NCBI GenBank assembly: GCA_028023455.1
Contig: JAQFVV010000274.1
Coordinates: forward strand, 64,001-128,000
Direction of reading: 5' to 3'
Origin: Epiperipatus broadwayi
Lineage: Eukaryota > Onychophora > Udeonychophora > Euonychophora > Peripatidae
Length of the DNA stretch: 64,000 bases
Every line of letters begins with the position of its first letter. Within the stretch, counting starts at the first letter, position 1. The notes below the pieces were generated by a model. It was not told the origin of the DNA. It saw only the letters and a program-made list of their open reading frames with translations, and made no database searches. Both the position numbers and the translations under genes were made by a program. Of the stretch, positions 20,875 to 34,330 are shown one piece after another.

Positions 20875-22594
20875 AAAGTGTAAAAAAATATATATATAAA
20901 TTTTTTTTTTTAAAATGTCAGTCCAATGATTGAACCTCCCTTGCATCTAAACTACGTTCAGTTCAAAACATTGGGTGCTAGATATAATGGAACCGTGGGG
21001 TACACCAAAAGATGATGCGAATACAACTCAGTAGTTGGATGACTTGAATACAAATGTTAAACAACCTACAACAAGTAATATCTTAAATTCATGATTTGAT
21101 ATCCCATTTGGATGCGCCAGATATAACAGTCAGAAATGGCATATAACGAAGGGAGCACATCTCACTACTGTCAGACCGAGGCCTTTGAGTAGGATGCAAG
21201 AAATGTCACAATGAAATGCCTAGTTCCAAATCACATCTACTTTCAATATACTAACTTATAATTTACTTACATTTTAATGTAACTTAGACTAGTGCATGTT
21301 CATTGCATCTCTCTTTTTTAGGCCCCATTACACCACGGAATTCAAACTCAGGGAGTTCTTGCAGTCAGCTCTCTTCAGGGATGGACCTACTCAATTATTA
21401 ACCAAATATGCCTATATGTAAGCATAGATAAAAAAGAAAATGTTGATGATGATCAATCAATTAGAAAAGCAACATATAATGATGATGATGATGATCATCA
21501 AACCTTTAATGGTGTAAATTCTTAATGATAGCGATGAAACTTTTAATAGTATGAATGAGTAATGATGATGTCGATGATCAAACATCTAGTAGTATAAATG
21601 AACAATGATGATGGTGATGATCAACCATCTAGTGGTACAAATGCATAATGATGATGATGAAACAGAGATCAGATTGGTTTAAACAATTAAATATGTTTAT
21701 TAATTACATATAATAATAAATATTTACAAACAAAAAATAAAATAAATAAATATTCATTTAACAAGAATAGTCTTCTATCATCATTGGATGGCTTAACACA
21801 ACAGAAACAAAATAATTCACGGTACAGTATATAGAAAATGATATTAGATAATTCACTAAATATATACATAAAACAAAAAGAAAAGCAAAATGAGAGTTCA
21901 GTAATTCTAAAACTACCCCATTAAAATAATTATTAGAATGATATTTATAGGTTGGGATAAATTTATAATTATTTTTTTTATTAAATATATATATATATAT
22001 TCCGACTCTCATCTATATGTGTGTGTAAGTCATAGTAAAAATTAATGAAAAATACGGAAAAAGTCCGTTTACTCAAGTGGATTAATTGTGCACTCAGAAA
22101 TTAAAAAAAATTACAAATAAATATTATTAAAACTTATTAGTAAATAATAGTTTTGTTTGTCCTAAAGTTTGCCCTTAGGGTTAAATATATAAAAACCTTA
22201 CTTGAGGTCGCCTTGATGGATCAGTGTTAAATTTCCAGAGGAATCTGTAAATTTGCTTTTATTAAAAATTATACATATTAATTGACTATGCTTCTGTTTT
22301 TAAAGTACATCAACATATGATACATATCCATTCACTGCTCTTACTTTTAAATTGCAGGTGATCGAATTTGAAAACAGATCTTGAATACACAATAAAAAAA
22401 AATGACAATACATAACTTTCAAATAGAAATAATAAAAGCAAAAAAAAAAAAAAATCATGTGAATCAAAACAAAATATATTTATCCTCAGGAAAGCAAGCA
22501 TTTTGTCTACAGTTAAGAGTTTATAAACTTAATTGTCAATCTCCATTCACCAACTTTGTTAATATTCATATATTTCATGCTACTTGGTTAAAAA
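20875..22594. other. AT-rich DNA with GAT minisatellite, no gene
   Basis: No coding signal recognised. From ~21471 to 21665 there are imperfect ~60 bp units of the form (GAT)n..CAAACATCTAGTAGTATAAATGA. The rest is low-complexity A+T. Confidence 0.5.
21471..21665. repeat. (GAT)n minisatellite
   Basis: Three to four imperfect units, each GATGATGATGATCAAxCxTxTAxTGGTxxAAATxxxTAATG, with the GAT count varying. Confidence 0.7.
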
Positions 22595-22722
22595 AACACA
22601 TACAAATTATCTCTTCTGAATGTATATAAATCCATTGAAGATTGATGTTCTCCAGAAACAAACACATACAAATTATCTCTTCTGAACATATATAAATCCG
22701 TTGAAGATTGATGTTCACCAGC
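22595..22722. repeat. Two-unit 66 bp tandem repeat
   Basis: AACACATACAAATTATCTCT begins at 22595 and again at 22661, exactly 66 bp apart. The minus strand is open across both units and reads a 22-residue repeat with the core GEHQSSxDLYxFRRDNLYVF. The open stretch (22588-22815) is only 75 codons and its upstream part (..NCRHLQLYLRCHFKSNH..) has no known match, so a gene is not claimed. Confidence 0.65.
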
Positions 22723-23865
22723 GTTTTGTAAATAGACATTTTGATGGTTACTTTTAAAATGACATCGAAGATACAATTGGAGATGCCTGCAGTTCTGGTT
22801 TTTTACCCCACACACATTATAATGATTCCTCTATTATTGACTATTATTTATTGTGGCTTTAATATATATATATGAATAACTTAAAGAAACAGTCAATTTC
22901 TCGTAGTTTACATCTCCTTTCCATTATTTCCATAACGAATTCAAGCTTGTAAAAGAAATTAAATTATATATTGAAGTTTATCATTTAATCAGCTAAGATT
23001 CAATTTCTAATTTTCTTCTATTCAAATTATAAAGATTTTGTGTTAATTTTAAAATAATAGCATTAAAGTTTAAAATAAATATTCTTACTGTTTTCTTTTT
23101 TTTAAACGCCAAACATTTTATTTTATTTTTTAAAAAAATAAGAGACTTTGTTTTAATTTGCTAGATTGCTTTTCTCGTGCTAGTTAAATCTATTGTTATA
23201 ACTTATTAAAAAAAAAAACCATTATGAAACATTATTATTTTATTTAATCTTCATTATTGAAATTCCATTACTTAGCAACAATTTTGACCTCATATAAATT
23301 TTGACCTTTGATTATTTCTGTTCTATAAGTCAATTATTATTTTAGTTAATGATATTAAATAAAGAGAAAAAAAAATTAATTTCTACAAATAGACAAACTT
23401 ATTAGTTTATTTGTATGTTTATATACGTATATACGTCATGTGTATAAGCAGGTATGTAGGATATTTTATTTACCTACTTGGTCTGAATTCAAACATTGTG
23501 AAAAAAAAACTGGGACATGTGTCAAGGTTTGTTGTAAGCCATCTCTTACACTATGTAATGAAAAATCATTCATTGGCAAAGTAAGTCGAAGATATGTAGT
23601 ACCAAACAATATTTTATTTTTATTTTTAAAACCAACTTCAATCCAACAGGATTCAATATTATTATCATTACCAAAGTACTACCTCCTCTTGTTTCATTAT
23701 TATAATTTTTATTACATCTATACACAAAATACCTACCATTAAATATACTAATATTATCAATTTTTTAACCCAGTCTCTGTTAAAAAGATAATATATTCAT
23801 TTAATAATAATTCATGTTTAAAATCGTCTTAGTTTAAAAACCACATACATTTTCATAATAACAAT
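22723..23865. other. AT-rich DNA, nothing recognised
   Basis: Low-complexity sequence with poly-A and poly-T runs. A 100-codon frame on the + strand at 23440-23742 has no recognisable motif. Confidence 0.4.
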
Positions 23866-24414
23866 TCATGAATTGCTATTTATTACACAGGTCATTTTGC
23901 AATTTATATCTTGCACTGTAATGCTACTTTCATCAACACTATCAGTTAATATAATATCTTCAGTCTCTTCTTCAGTAGTTTTATTATTATTTAATATATG
24001 ATTAATTTGATATCCTATAACAGGAGAAATATTTGCATTTTTAACATATTTATATTTACCATCACATGATCACATACTGTATGGAGAGTTTTGTTCTGTT
24101 TATATTTATATTTATTCTTTCCAAAGAACATAGTAACTTTGTTTCCCTTTATCTGCCCAATCTTTCAAACAAAAGGCATATTGTTTTTTAGATATTTTAT
24201 CTTTATTAGGAATCTGAGATGATTCGTTAAATCCAATAGGGCAAGTAGGTCTAATATCATTATCATGTGACATTTCATTTATTTTCTTATCTGATTGATC
24301 AACTTACATTTTAATTACTTTATTCTTTTGTTCATTCAATTTAAAATCAGATTTAGTATCAGTGACACTAATGAAGCAGTCAATCTGATACTCAGATTGA
24401 GCTTCACAGCCCAC
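23866..24414 (-). pseudogene. Decayed coding-like tract, family unknown
   Basis: Read on the minus strand from 24414, one frame gives VGCEAQSEYQIDCFISVTDT.. then, past a TAA, ..MSHDNDIRPTCPIGFNES.. and KKQYAFCLKDWADKGKQSYY.., which ends in YVLWKE and a stop. After a further break it gives CDGKYKYVKNANISPVIGYQ.. ending TCVINSNS and a stop at 23866. Long stretches of mixed, non-low-complexity residues with W, C, Y and D in such AT-rich DNA suggest former coding sequence. I cannot assign a family. It may be a dead transposon gene or a host pseudogene. Confidence 0.35.
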
Positions 24415-27400
24415 TCAGAATCTCCCACCACCAAACCATATTCAAACTCCATCACACATTTATACATATTTATTAATACATTTTTTTTGCTTAACTATTA
24501 AAACAATAACTGACGTGGATATTTAATAATATCTTAATTTCTATAATCTAAATGGGTAAATATTTTATATATTATTCGTATATGTGCGTAATGGATACAT
24601 ATATATCATAGGTGAGGGGAGATTATGTATAAAGTGTTTATAATATCAAAATATATTCTATTAACTTGTATTTTTAAAATTACTTAAAATTTTATCATTT
24701 ATTTTAGTAATGGTGGTCAAAAAAGGCTGACACAATCCTGTCAATTTTTCTCGAGTGCAATCAAGTCAATTCACTGGAAATTCATTAGTCCAAATTCAAA
24801 TGTTATAATTTTATAACAGTAATGTAAAATCCATTAGTGGAAATTTTATCCACTCCAAATTTGTTTTAAAATCTCAGATTATATTTTAAAACAATTGTTT
24901 GAGAAATTCTTGGCAGGATTGCATTGTTTTTAAAACTTATAAGAACAAAGGGATGCATCTGGTATGCAACTTGCAGGTTGATATAGTAGATAAATTGCCT
25001 GAGGTGAACCAGGTAAAAGCATTCCAGAGAAATTAGAAAATCATATAATTAGTGCTGGTTTGAACACCCAAAGGGAGAGCAAATAATTTGATAAGACCAA
25101 TGGCCAATAAAACCCACGTAGTCATATCTTTGACTCATTGTGTCATGAGTTGGTAAAACCTCACCTTTTCTCACCGTTCCAGAATGACCTTTTTTTCCGA
25201 CACTACTGCCCATGACCCAGATACTCGTGAACTGTTACTATGCAACTACTAAATAATGAAAGTGCTACCTGCCTGACCCACCTGAATAATAAAACTAGAT
25301 CTAGTCTACAAGTGACATTTTCAAATCTAAGAATCGTTATCAATACTGAACAAAGTAACAAACCCATGTTGCTGCTATAACTCATAAGTTTGCATTTATA
25401 ATTTAAATTTGAAACTGTACTTCTTGTTTAACCATTCTTTAAGTATAATGTAATGTACTTTTTTTTTAGCTGATCTAAAGATCAGAAATATCTTAACTGA
25501 AATAATTTGTAAACTCTTACCTGATTATTAAAAATGTGTTCAACTCTCTATAAGCTATTAATCTTTCTTTTATCATTGAGCCTCTAGTAAATAATTCTAT
25601 TTTCACTTTTGTGTGGCAACAATATTTTATATTTTGATTATTATATTTTGTATTTTAAATAATATGCCAATAACTTTCTAAATTTGGAAGAATGTCCACT
25701 CCTCTTTTAAATCTTTTTTTTTTCAGGGGGAGATCAATTTAGTTTCCTTTTAAATTAAAACAAGTTTATTTCAATTACAGAGGATGCTTGGAGATTTTGA
25801 AAAAAAATAACTTAATTATATTATAGTGTAGATCGAAAAACAGTAGAAATCTGTTTTTCTAAGACATGTTTTTTTTTGTTTTTAAGTAATAGCGCTAATT
25901 CTAAAAGTTCAAATCTTTTTTATGTCAAATTAAATCAATATTTTATTTTATGAAATCAATAACCACCAGCCAACTCATATATATATATATATAATGATGT
26001 ATCCTATATTATCAAAGCACTTAGAACCGAATTTTCATGTTTAAACGTTTGTGGGAAGTTTTATATATAAAATTAATGTAACAGGGCAAGGGGATTTCTA
26101 TTTTTATATCTTACTATTTCTTTTAATGAATTTAAACTCTCCCTTACTGTTTAGTATTGTAATCATACCATTACGCTGGATATTTCTAATATATAGTGTA
26201 ACATATAGAACGATAGATCCAAGATATATCATTTAGCTTAATAAACGAAAACTGGTAACTTAAATTTTTCTATCAAAGAGAAAAGAATTAAACATTGTAA
26301 CTTAAATAAACTTGATCAAAAAAGAAAAGAATTGTAATATGCAACTTGCTGAGCATAAGCTACGAAACAAAAGATCAGACTGAATTATCAATCATATTAA
26401 GGGTCATTGGATTAAATGAAACATATTTCTACAATTAGATTTCTAAAGATATCATAATATCAATAATTAGACACAATAATGCCTGGAGACTAGTCATTTA
26501 AGGTGTCTGGCCTATTTCAACCCTAGTTAGGCAGCCATTATATCATCAATAAACAAGTAGAAACGATAAACAAATTATTAAAGACAAACTACTATAACTC
26601 AGGAAATAGTATCAAGTGGGTGAGTACACTGGTAACTCAATAAAATATCTTCTCAATAAATCCAACAGTAGATTTTACCCACTTTCATCTCTTGGTTTGA
26701 TGTCAAGTGCATATTTAAATAAATAAGTGAATATGGTCAAGCAGGGTGCCACTAGATTATCTGAACCTAGACACAGTTATATCTTATAACCTTTTCACAT
26801 GTACCGGGTTTGAATCCCTTTTTGGTACTTTATTTCTAATAAAAATGGAGGATTTTGCTTTTAGACCCATATCACTGTATGTAATAACATTTAGGTAAAC
26901 ATAAAACATCTTTAAGCTAAAGTAGAGTATATAAAATTTATCAGACAGTAATCATCTCCTAGATCTTACATAATAAATGCGTTTCTATATTTTTTTATAA
27001 GTTTTAGTAGCTCAGATTATATTATGAATTTAGGATGGCAATTCCCTCATCCTTGCATGATATAGATGATGGAATGGTGGTTATAATATTTATTCATGAA
27101 TGTCAACTAAATACCATGAAATCACTTATTTATCTATGGCTTTTAAACATTTATCTATCCCATTAATTAAAACGTGATGATGACGATGATGATAATGATA
27201 ATGGTTTCAACCACAATCATAAAACCTAATTTTTATAAAGAAATTCATAATTATTGCTTAATTTTAGTATATCTAATTAAATCTTAAATAATTAATATTA
27301 ACCATTGATGATGAATGATCACAACTAATAAAGAATACTCTCGAACTATACACGCCTCATTTAATAAAACAATTTAACATTTATTAATTTATTACGAACA

Positions 27401-27799
27401 TATACAAATACTTTAAAGATAAAACTAAGAATTTATATGAATAAAAATGATAATAACAATAATTGATTATCTGGCAATCATAATATTAATTTTGAATTCT
27501 CCCTTTCCCATCAAAAATATATGCATAAAATTGGATACTAAGTCTGCTAAGTTTTCAATTCACAAGAAAATATTTCGTAAAGAAAATAAACACTCTTTTT
27601 TCTCTTTTACACACATACTTTTATAATCTAACATGCAAAGTAGAATGATGAAGTAGAAAAAGTGTTAGTTAAATCGAAAAGAAAAAGATTTCCTGAAACA
27701 AGTTTTTAAATTGCTTTTCTCCCCCTCCCTTCTACGCTCTGAAATGCTATACTTTAACTTAAAACACAATAATCTAATATTTTTAACCCTTTTCTCGCC
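24415..27799. other. AT-rich intergenic DNA
   Basis: No gene recognised. A tRNA B-box-like GGGTTTGAATCCC lies at 26808-26820 and may mark an old SINE. A (GAT)n tract lies near 27175-27205. Confidence 0.4.
26735..26850 (+). repeat. Possible tRNA-derived SINE remnant
   Basis: Contains GGGTTTGAATCCC, close to the polymerase III B-box GGTTCRANNCC, about 60 bp after GGGTGCCACTAGATTAT, which could be a degraded A-box. No second copy was found in the window. Confidence 0.25.
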
Positions 27800-28055
27800 T
27801 CCTCCGAGGCTCCTCGTAGACATCTGACGTCACTCTAACTCTGCCAGTTCTTATGCTAAAAAATTCATTTGATAGGTTTTGAATAGGTTTTTAAAAGTTC
27901 TGTAAGATGGTGCCCTCTTCCGATTTATTTTACAAGTAAAAAAAAAAAAAAAATGCATTTAAACCTAAACAAAGAAAACATCGTTTGTAATTGGTTGTTA
28001 GTGAGCTCTCAGCCGAAAAAGACATTCTGATTGGCTGGAAAGAACAAAGAAACCG
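27800..28055. promoter_or_regulatory. Promoter-like island (CRE and CCAAT motifs)
   Basis: This GC-richer patch holds TGACGTCA (CRE palindrome, ~27826-27833), ATTGGTTG (~27991) and GATTGGCTGG (~28031, NF-Y type). No downstream coding exon was recognised on either strand, so it may be chance or an orphan promoter. Confidence 0.25.
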
Positions 28056-29002
28056 CCTGATCAAAGAAAATAAAGAAAAATGCTGAGATTTTCATTTCGA
28101 ATTTAATTTTAAGTATTAAAAAAATATAATTTCAGAAATTAAACTAGTTTTTTAAAAAATATACTAAAAAAACAAAATTATTTTCGAAAAATATTGAAGA
28201 TTTTAGTAAAAATATTAAAGAAATATTTAAAAGAAATATTTACTTTTCTATAATGTAAAAGTCGATCTTTTTGTTTATATTATAGCTTTTATGTTGCCGA
28301 AATTGAATATTTTAGAATAAATAAATAGCAATTTATTTTTGAAAGAACTTTCGTTCTCTTCATAACCTGAAAAATTAGTAATATACTTTTTATAAACATA
28401 TCTGAGTTGAATTTAATATTATAGGCGAATATGTTTTAACAATAGGCGTTGTCTTCAGTTTGTGAGTTGGCCAATTAAAAGATTTGATTTTTACCTCATA
28501 CAACCAATATAATTAGCGGTTAAAAGGTTAATACTGCCTATTATTTTACATTCACACACAATTACATATATGCAACAAGTATTCTTAAATTATTATGTAG
28601 GTGTATTGAACCCCATTATAACCAAAATATTATTTAAAAACAAAATAATACAAAAAAAATATCTTTTACACTGTAACCTTCATTTCATAATTTTAGATTA
28701 GTATACAATAATAGTTTTAATATACATAAAATTATTACTCAAGGTTATAATTATTCTTATTGAAGAAAACGATGGTTTTAATCGATTTTGGGTTGTGTTA
28801 AAGTTCTGAGAAAAAAATATAAAACTTTATTTCTAACATTTTAGAATAGTCTTTGATATAATAAAAAGAAAATATATAGTAAAAGTTCATATTACCAGTC
28901 CCATGGGTTCAAACTTAGCTTGTTTAATGTTCATTTTTGCAGCAATCACGGTTTCTTTTTTTTGAGGCTTGTAATTATTTACCGGCTATGATTATGGTGA
29001 TA
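28056..29002. other. AT-rich DNA, nothing recognised
   Basis: No open frame with recognisable content. A tRNA-like GGGTTCAAAC near 28907 is isolated. Confidence 0.35.
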
Positions 29003-29530
29003 TTATTTGCCACCAGATCCTTTTTTTTCATCCTTCCTTGTTAAGCAGAATTCTTCCATTAGAATATCAGCTGTTCTCTTATTTGCAATTTTTTTTACTG
29101 GGTTTAAATTCAGTTACTGGAACAATTGTACTAGGTGATTCAATTTGTACTAGATGATTTAATATTTATCAGTCGATTAATCATTTTTTTTCAGCTTTCA
29201 AATGCAGGTGAATGTTTCTTTTGCTTAAAATCTCGAATTTTCTTTTTTAATCAGTCATCAGGTGTATAATATTTTAATTTCAGATGACTTTTTTTCTATA
29301 TGATATGCGGCTCCGTGATGGTCAGGGGATTTCCCAGACGTAATATATCTATTTAACCTGCCATGCTGTTTTTCATTTTCACAAAAAAAAAACTTTATAT
29401 TAAAAATCATTTTTAAAATTGATATCTGATGAATCAAATGCTTGTCTCTTTAGTTTTTATATTAAAAATCTCTCCTACTGATTTTTCCCAGACTGGTTTT
29501 TTATAGTTTATGTTTTTAGCTAACTTGTTA
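29003..29530 (-). pseudogene. Decayed coding-like tract, family unknown
   Basis: On the minus strand, with frame changes between pieces, the tract reads KLAKNINYKKPVWEKSVGEI.. then RQAFDSSDINFKNDF, KQHGRLNRYITSGKSPDHHG.. continuing AAYHIEKKSSEIKILYT, KIRDFKQKKHSPAFES, and finally NKRTADILMEEFCLTRKDEK.. ending GSGGK and a stop at 29003. The composition is unlike random AT-rich DNA. No catalytic motif is recognised; it could be a host pseudogene or part of an unlisted transposon. Confidence 0.35.
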
Positions 29531-31642
29531 AATTAGATTCCTAGTGTAACTTTCTCTGGAAACATATTTAAAAATCACACTACCTTGATTTTTCAGACTA
29601 ATCTTGTTTTGAAGGAAAAATTATCCCAAGCATTTCTTGTCACACTTGGCTGTTAAAATTTGCACTACTATAATATTCAATCTCTTCTCTGTGAAGATTT
29701 CTAGCTGGATTTCTGAGTCTTGAGAAATACAGATACAAACAAGAAACCTTTATAGCAAAACATTTGAGCAAGTAAAAAAAATAATAATCTAACAGAATGG
29801 TTTTTCTTTTTCTTTAACATTTTTAATATGTGTAAATGTAATTTATTTATGCCACACACACACACACTGCCATTCACATCGTTTATAAAACTGGCCTATT
29901 ACAACAATCTAAATGTTTTTTAGAAATTATGATTTTAATATCTAAATTTAAATTCTTAACTTTCAAATCCCAAACTATAACTTTTAAACCCCAAATTATA
30001 ATCATAGATAAACAGAATAGAAACATAATAATAAAATAGAAATAGAATAAAATATTAGAATTTAGCAAATATAGGTTAGCTTTGAAGAGAGTTTAATATT
30101 TGAAATATACAATGATAATTAAACAGTTTACACAACCCTATATATGTGCTATTACTCTACTTTTTAACAAAAAAAATTAAATATTGAATAATTAACCATG
30201 TATACTACTCTTTGAGTTTTTTTTATCAACACACAAACAAATAAAGAATATAACTGTTGCCCCATTCTCTTTCTGTCTTAAGCTTTTAGAACTGGATCTT
30301 GTAGGGTTTAAACTTGGGTGCCCTACAGTTTCCTTTACTATATAAAAATGTGATGATGATTTTTGTTCCACATTTTCTTTCATACACATTACTACAAATT
30401 TAGCTAATGAGTAAATTGTAATGGCACAATAGATATTAATTCTTATTTTAAAAGTTTTATATGTATATGTTTCCAACTGTTGCATGCATACCAGCCTCCT
30501 AGTTCCTTTATATATATGTGTGCTTCACTCTACCCAGGCATATCCGAAAGCCGAACCCCGTCTCGTATCTCCAAGTCCAATAACCAGGTTCTTAAACCTT
30601 CTGGATACTTATTTGGTCACTTGAGGTAGATCTATATGGGGTCGCTCTGAGAAAAAGCCCAGCCCATTAAAACTCACAGAAGACTGCTTTTCTTTGCATT
30701 AACCAATTTTGCCAAAGTTTGCAGACATATATCGGTGGTTATTTTTTCAATGAATTTTTAGAAGCACCTTCGAAGATCCGTAATTGGATCACATAGATAC
30801 GCCACCATGCACACCCCACTCTCTTTTGTTCTAGTTCCAAATAAAACCTATGAATATCCATAAGCCATAATATTATGATCCTACTAAGCAGATTTCTTCA
30901 TTATTTTCATGCGTATGTCATTTTGCAACACAATCATATATGTTCTAGATTAGCTTTTCCACACACGTTTTCCTATTCAGTATAAACTGAGATTATTCCA
31001 CTTATTAATGTAAAGTGTATTTTATAATAAAAGTTATTAATTCCAAGTATTTGGTCCAGTACTATATTTTGTTCTTTTTAGGGATGGATTTAAGATGCAT
31101 TTATATAATACTCTATTAGCAGTATTAAAACTGTATTTTCAGATATTGTTTATCAATTATTGGTATATAAATCAGCCACAATAAAAAAAATAATAAAGTA
31201 ATGAATCTATTTGTAACTTTTTAAATTATAAATGTAAATCCCGTGTTATATAATATAAAGATGCCAGTGAAGACTAATGGAGAACTATAATAACTGATTC
31301 GTATTTTATTTAAATTAACAAATCTTATATATGTCATAACTTGCAGAATCATTGTTTCTTTTATTTAAAATATACTTTGATTAATTAATTTGTGCTTGCT
31401 TTGACTAGATGATCTCCTGCTAAACCTATATATACATATAATTAACGTGAAAGGTCACGATTTTTAAATGTATCAAACTTGTGTATTTTATACTAAAAGA
31501 TTTTACTATCATTTATTTCCAATTAGAGTCTCTTTGTGTCTCCGCTCTGTGATTCTGGTGGAGAGAGATAAATTAGATCGGTTTCAATGGGTTTGTTGCT
31601 CATAATTTGGTAGATCTGGAAAATAGGCAAATAGGGCAGAGA
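29531..31642. other. AT-rich DNA, nothing recognised
   Basis: Contains a short (CA)n tract near 29855-29870 and a GC-richer patch at ~30515-30690. No coding region or RNA gene is supported. Confidence 0.35.
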
Positions 31643-32331
31643 TCATGGGTGTTCCTGACTTATGTATCTTGCGTGATTGGACTTGATTATAAAATTGACT
31701 ATTTTTGGTTCAAATGCCCAGTATTTTGACCTTGTAATTAGAAATTTTGTGGATATATTTAATTTGGTGGGAATCTTTGGTTGTCTGGGGTGTATGAATC
31801 CATACACATCACAGTACTTATTTTTGGTGTAGATCATTTGGTCTGTAACAATATTTAATATTCTATTAAATAAAAAACTAGTTTCTTTACAAGATAAATA
31901 ATTAGTATCCATTTTTGTTAGATATTCTTTTTTTTTTATTATCAAAATTATGATGGTTTACAGTTTCTAAATCCTCCTTAGATATACCATTAATTTCTAT
32001 TAATTTACAAATGTTATTACCTTCACTTTCCAATAAATTTTGTCTATCAAAAATTTCCAATTCTTGTGAATCATTTACCTCTGACACAGTATCCTCCATT
32101 TTGTTTTCATTGACTTCTATTGTGTTACCATTACTTGAATTATGATCACATTTGTTACAAATATAAGACCCCATTTCTGCTTCATTTTTATGCAATATTG
32201 TCCCATTAGGTTTTACACCTAATTTGTGGAACTTATTATTACATTTAATACATCTAATTCTTGGCTGTTTGCCAAATATAAGACCACTGCATGTAGCACA
32301 TGGTGTGCCTCTATTGGTACAGCAGCAAAAA
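31643..32331 (-). pseudogene. LINE ORF1-type protein with PHD finger
   Basis: The minus strand from 32331 reads a PHD-like zinc finger: CATCSGLIFGK, CIKCNNKFH, then YICNKCDHN, i.e. Cys pairs with His as in PHD domains of LINE ORF1 proteins. An acidic region follows (..KMEDTVSEVNDSQELEIFD..). After a frameshift near 31910 comes MDTNYLSCKETSFLFNRILN. A related protein lies at 61740-62330 with the same domain order, so both belong to one LINE family. ORF1 proteins bind element RNA and assist reverse transcription. This copy is frameshifted. Confidence 0.6.
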
Positions 32332-32529
32332 TAAATAATTCTTCTTATTTATTATGTGCATTTCAACACTTTCACTTTAACAGAAATACACAAGATTAGA
32401 AAATAAATATACAACAAACAAAACGTTATTCAATACATTAACATTATTAAAGATATGCAATAAAGAAAATTACAATTCATAATCCAAATATGAACAAATA
32501 TATATAAACACATGTTATTTACATGGATA

Positions 32530-34330
32530 AATACATGTTAACTAGATTCAATTTCTTTTTAACATTATTTATAATGTAATCACAAAAAATATCGATGTTA
32601 TTGAATTTTTGATTATATAACCATTACAATCTGTTAATGACAGATTTGTTTATAAAATAATTTTTCGTTTTTTTAATATTATATGTATACACTTTCCTTA
32701 GTAAATGAGAAGCAACTCTTAATTCAATTTTATATATCTTTCTGTTAGTATTGTTTTAAGATTTCAATTTTCTCCCTTTATTAGCTTAATAAATCTTTTC
32801 TCTATATTAGAAATTTTAGACTCAATATAAACCAAATCCAAATTCCATATAGTGGATCCACACTCCAATAAAGGTAAAAGAACAGAATAACATGTACTTT
32901 ATATAAGGAAATAAGTCTCTGCCAAATCTTAAAATAGACCCCATTCATTCATATGAAAAATGATTACAAAATATAAAGTTCAGAAACAACTTCTTTGTAT
33001 ATAATATCTTTCTCAATCTTATAATGAGAAGCATATCTATCTGTTTTATTGGTGTAAGAGGCAATTACATGTTTTACTTATATTTATTTTTATATTATTA
33101 AATTTACACCATTCTTTGAAATAAACAATATGTTTTGGAAGATCAATATGATCATGTGTATTAATCCTTTTAAATAATTTACAATCATCTACATAGGTAA
33201 GTATCATTTCTTTTTTCATCTTGTGATCAAGATCAGACATGAAAATATTAAAAAGTAAAGGTGCTAATATTTTATCCTGAGGTACCCCAATTTTATTTTT
33301 GAATAGGTTGGAGTTAACTTTATCCATACAAATTTAGGAGCATCTATTTTTCAAATAATTAATAAACCATGCAATCAAATGAGAACTAATTCCCATAAAT
33401 TTAAGTTTATATATTAGGTGATTATGTGCCACATTATCAAATGCTTGTGACATATCAAAATAAAATAACATCACGTTGCAGCGGTTCAGAAAAAGCATGA
33501 GCAATATAATCAGATATTACCATTAAGTTAGTATCAACAGACTTTCCAGATACCAAACCATGTTGATAATTAGGCAGGACCATAATCGTATTTGTAATGA
33601 TATTATTATAAAAAACATTGTTCATAAATTTTAGCAAATGAAGAAAATACTGGGATAGGTCTATAATTACCCGGATCAATTCTAGCTTCCTTTTTATAAA
33701 TAGACACAGTTTTAGGAATTTTAAATATATTAGAGACAATGCATTTTTCAATAGACAAATTAATTATATAATGTAACAGAATTACCAAACAGTCTGCATA
33801 ATCCTTAATAATAAAATTAGGAATATTATCATATCCCATACATGATTTAGATTTAAGTTTGTATATGGCATTAAGCACTTCAGTAATATTAATTTGATCT
33901 ACATCTAGTATTCCAACTTCTTTTATTATTTGATTCAATATTAATCACATTACTGTCAGTAATATTTGAATACATATTTGTGAAATGACGAATTCATTCA
34001 TAGAAGGCTGTATTAAATTATTTTTGTAACTTTTATATAATCTATGATATTTATGTTTCCTATTAAAGTCCCTTACATAATTCTTTGGAGAACCATTTGG
34101 GATATTTATAATGATTATATTGTGAACATGTAACAGGAGTATAATGATCCAAACAATTTTGAATTATATCAATAAACTTACAGCTTCGTTTGGATCATTT
34201 TCTACAAAAAATTATTCTCTAATCATAATTCTCCAAAGGTTTATAGAAACCATAGTAGTTATCATGTCTATAATCTTTGAACATACTATTAACAGATTTT
34301 CTATGCTTATATGATCCATCTATTACAAAT
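32530..34330 (-). pseudogene. LINE reverse transcriptase (ORF2), decayed
   Basis: Reading the minus strand from ~34330: the linker KNYVRDFNRKHKYHRLYKSY, then RT blocks KSCMGYDNIP..I, YRPIPVFSSFAKIYE, YQHGLVSGKSVDTN, YFDMSQAFDNVAH (motif A), GVPQDKILAPLLFNIF (motif B) and TYVDDCKLF (motif C). Thumb-like LLECGSTIWNLDLVYIESK follows near 32880-32800, then VYTYNIKKTKNYFINKSVIN. Block order and the GVPQ motif identify a non-LTR retrotransposon of the Jockey/I-like kind. Several frameshifts and stops separate the blocks. No endonuclease domain is seen upstream. It precedes the ORF1 fragment at 31643-32331 on the same strand, the reverse of the usual ORF1-ORF2 order. Confidence 0.75.
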
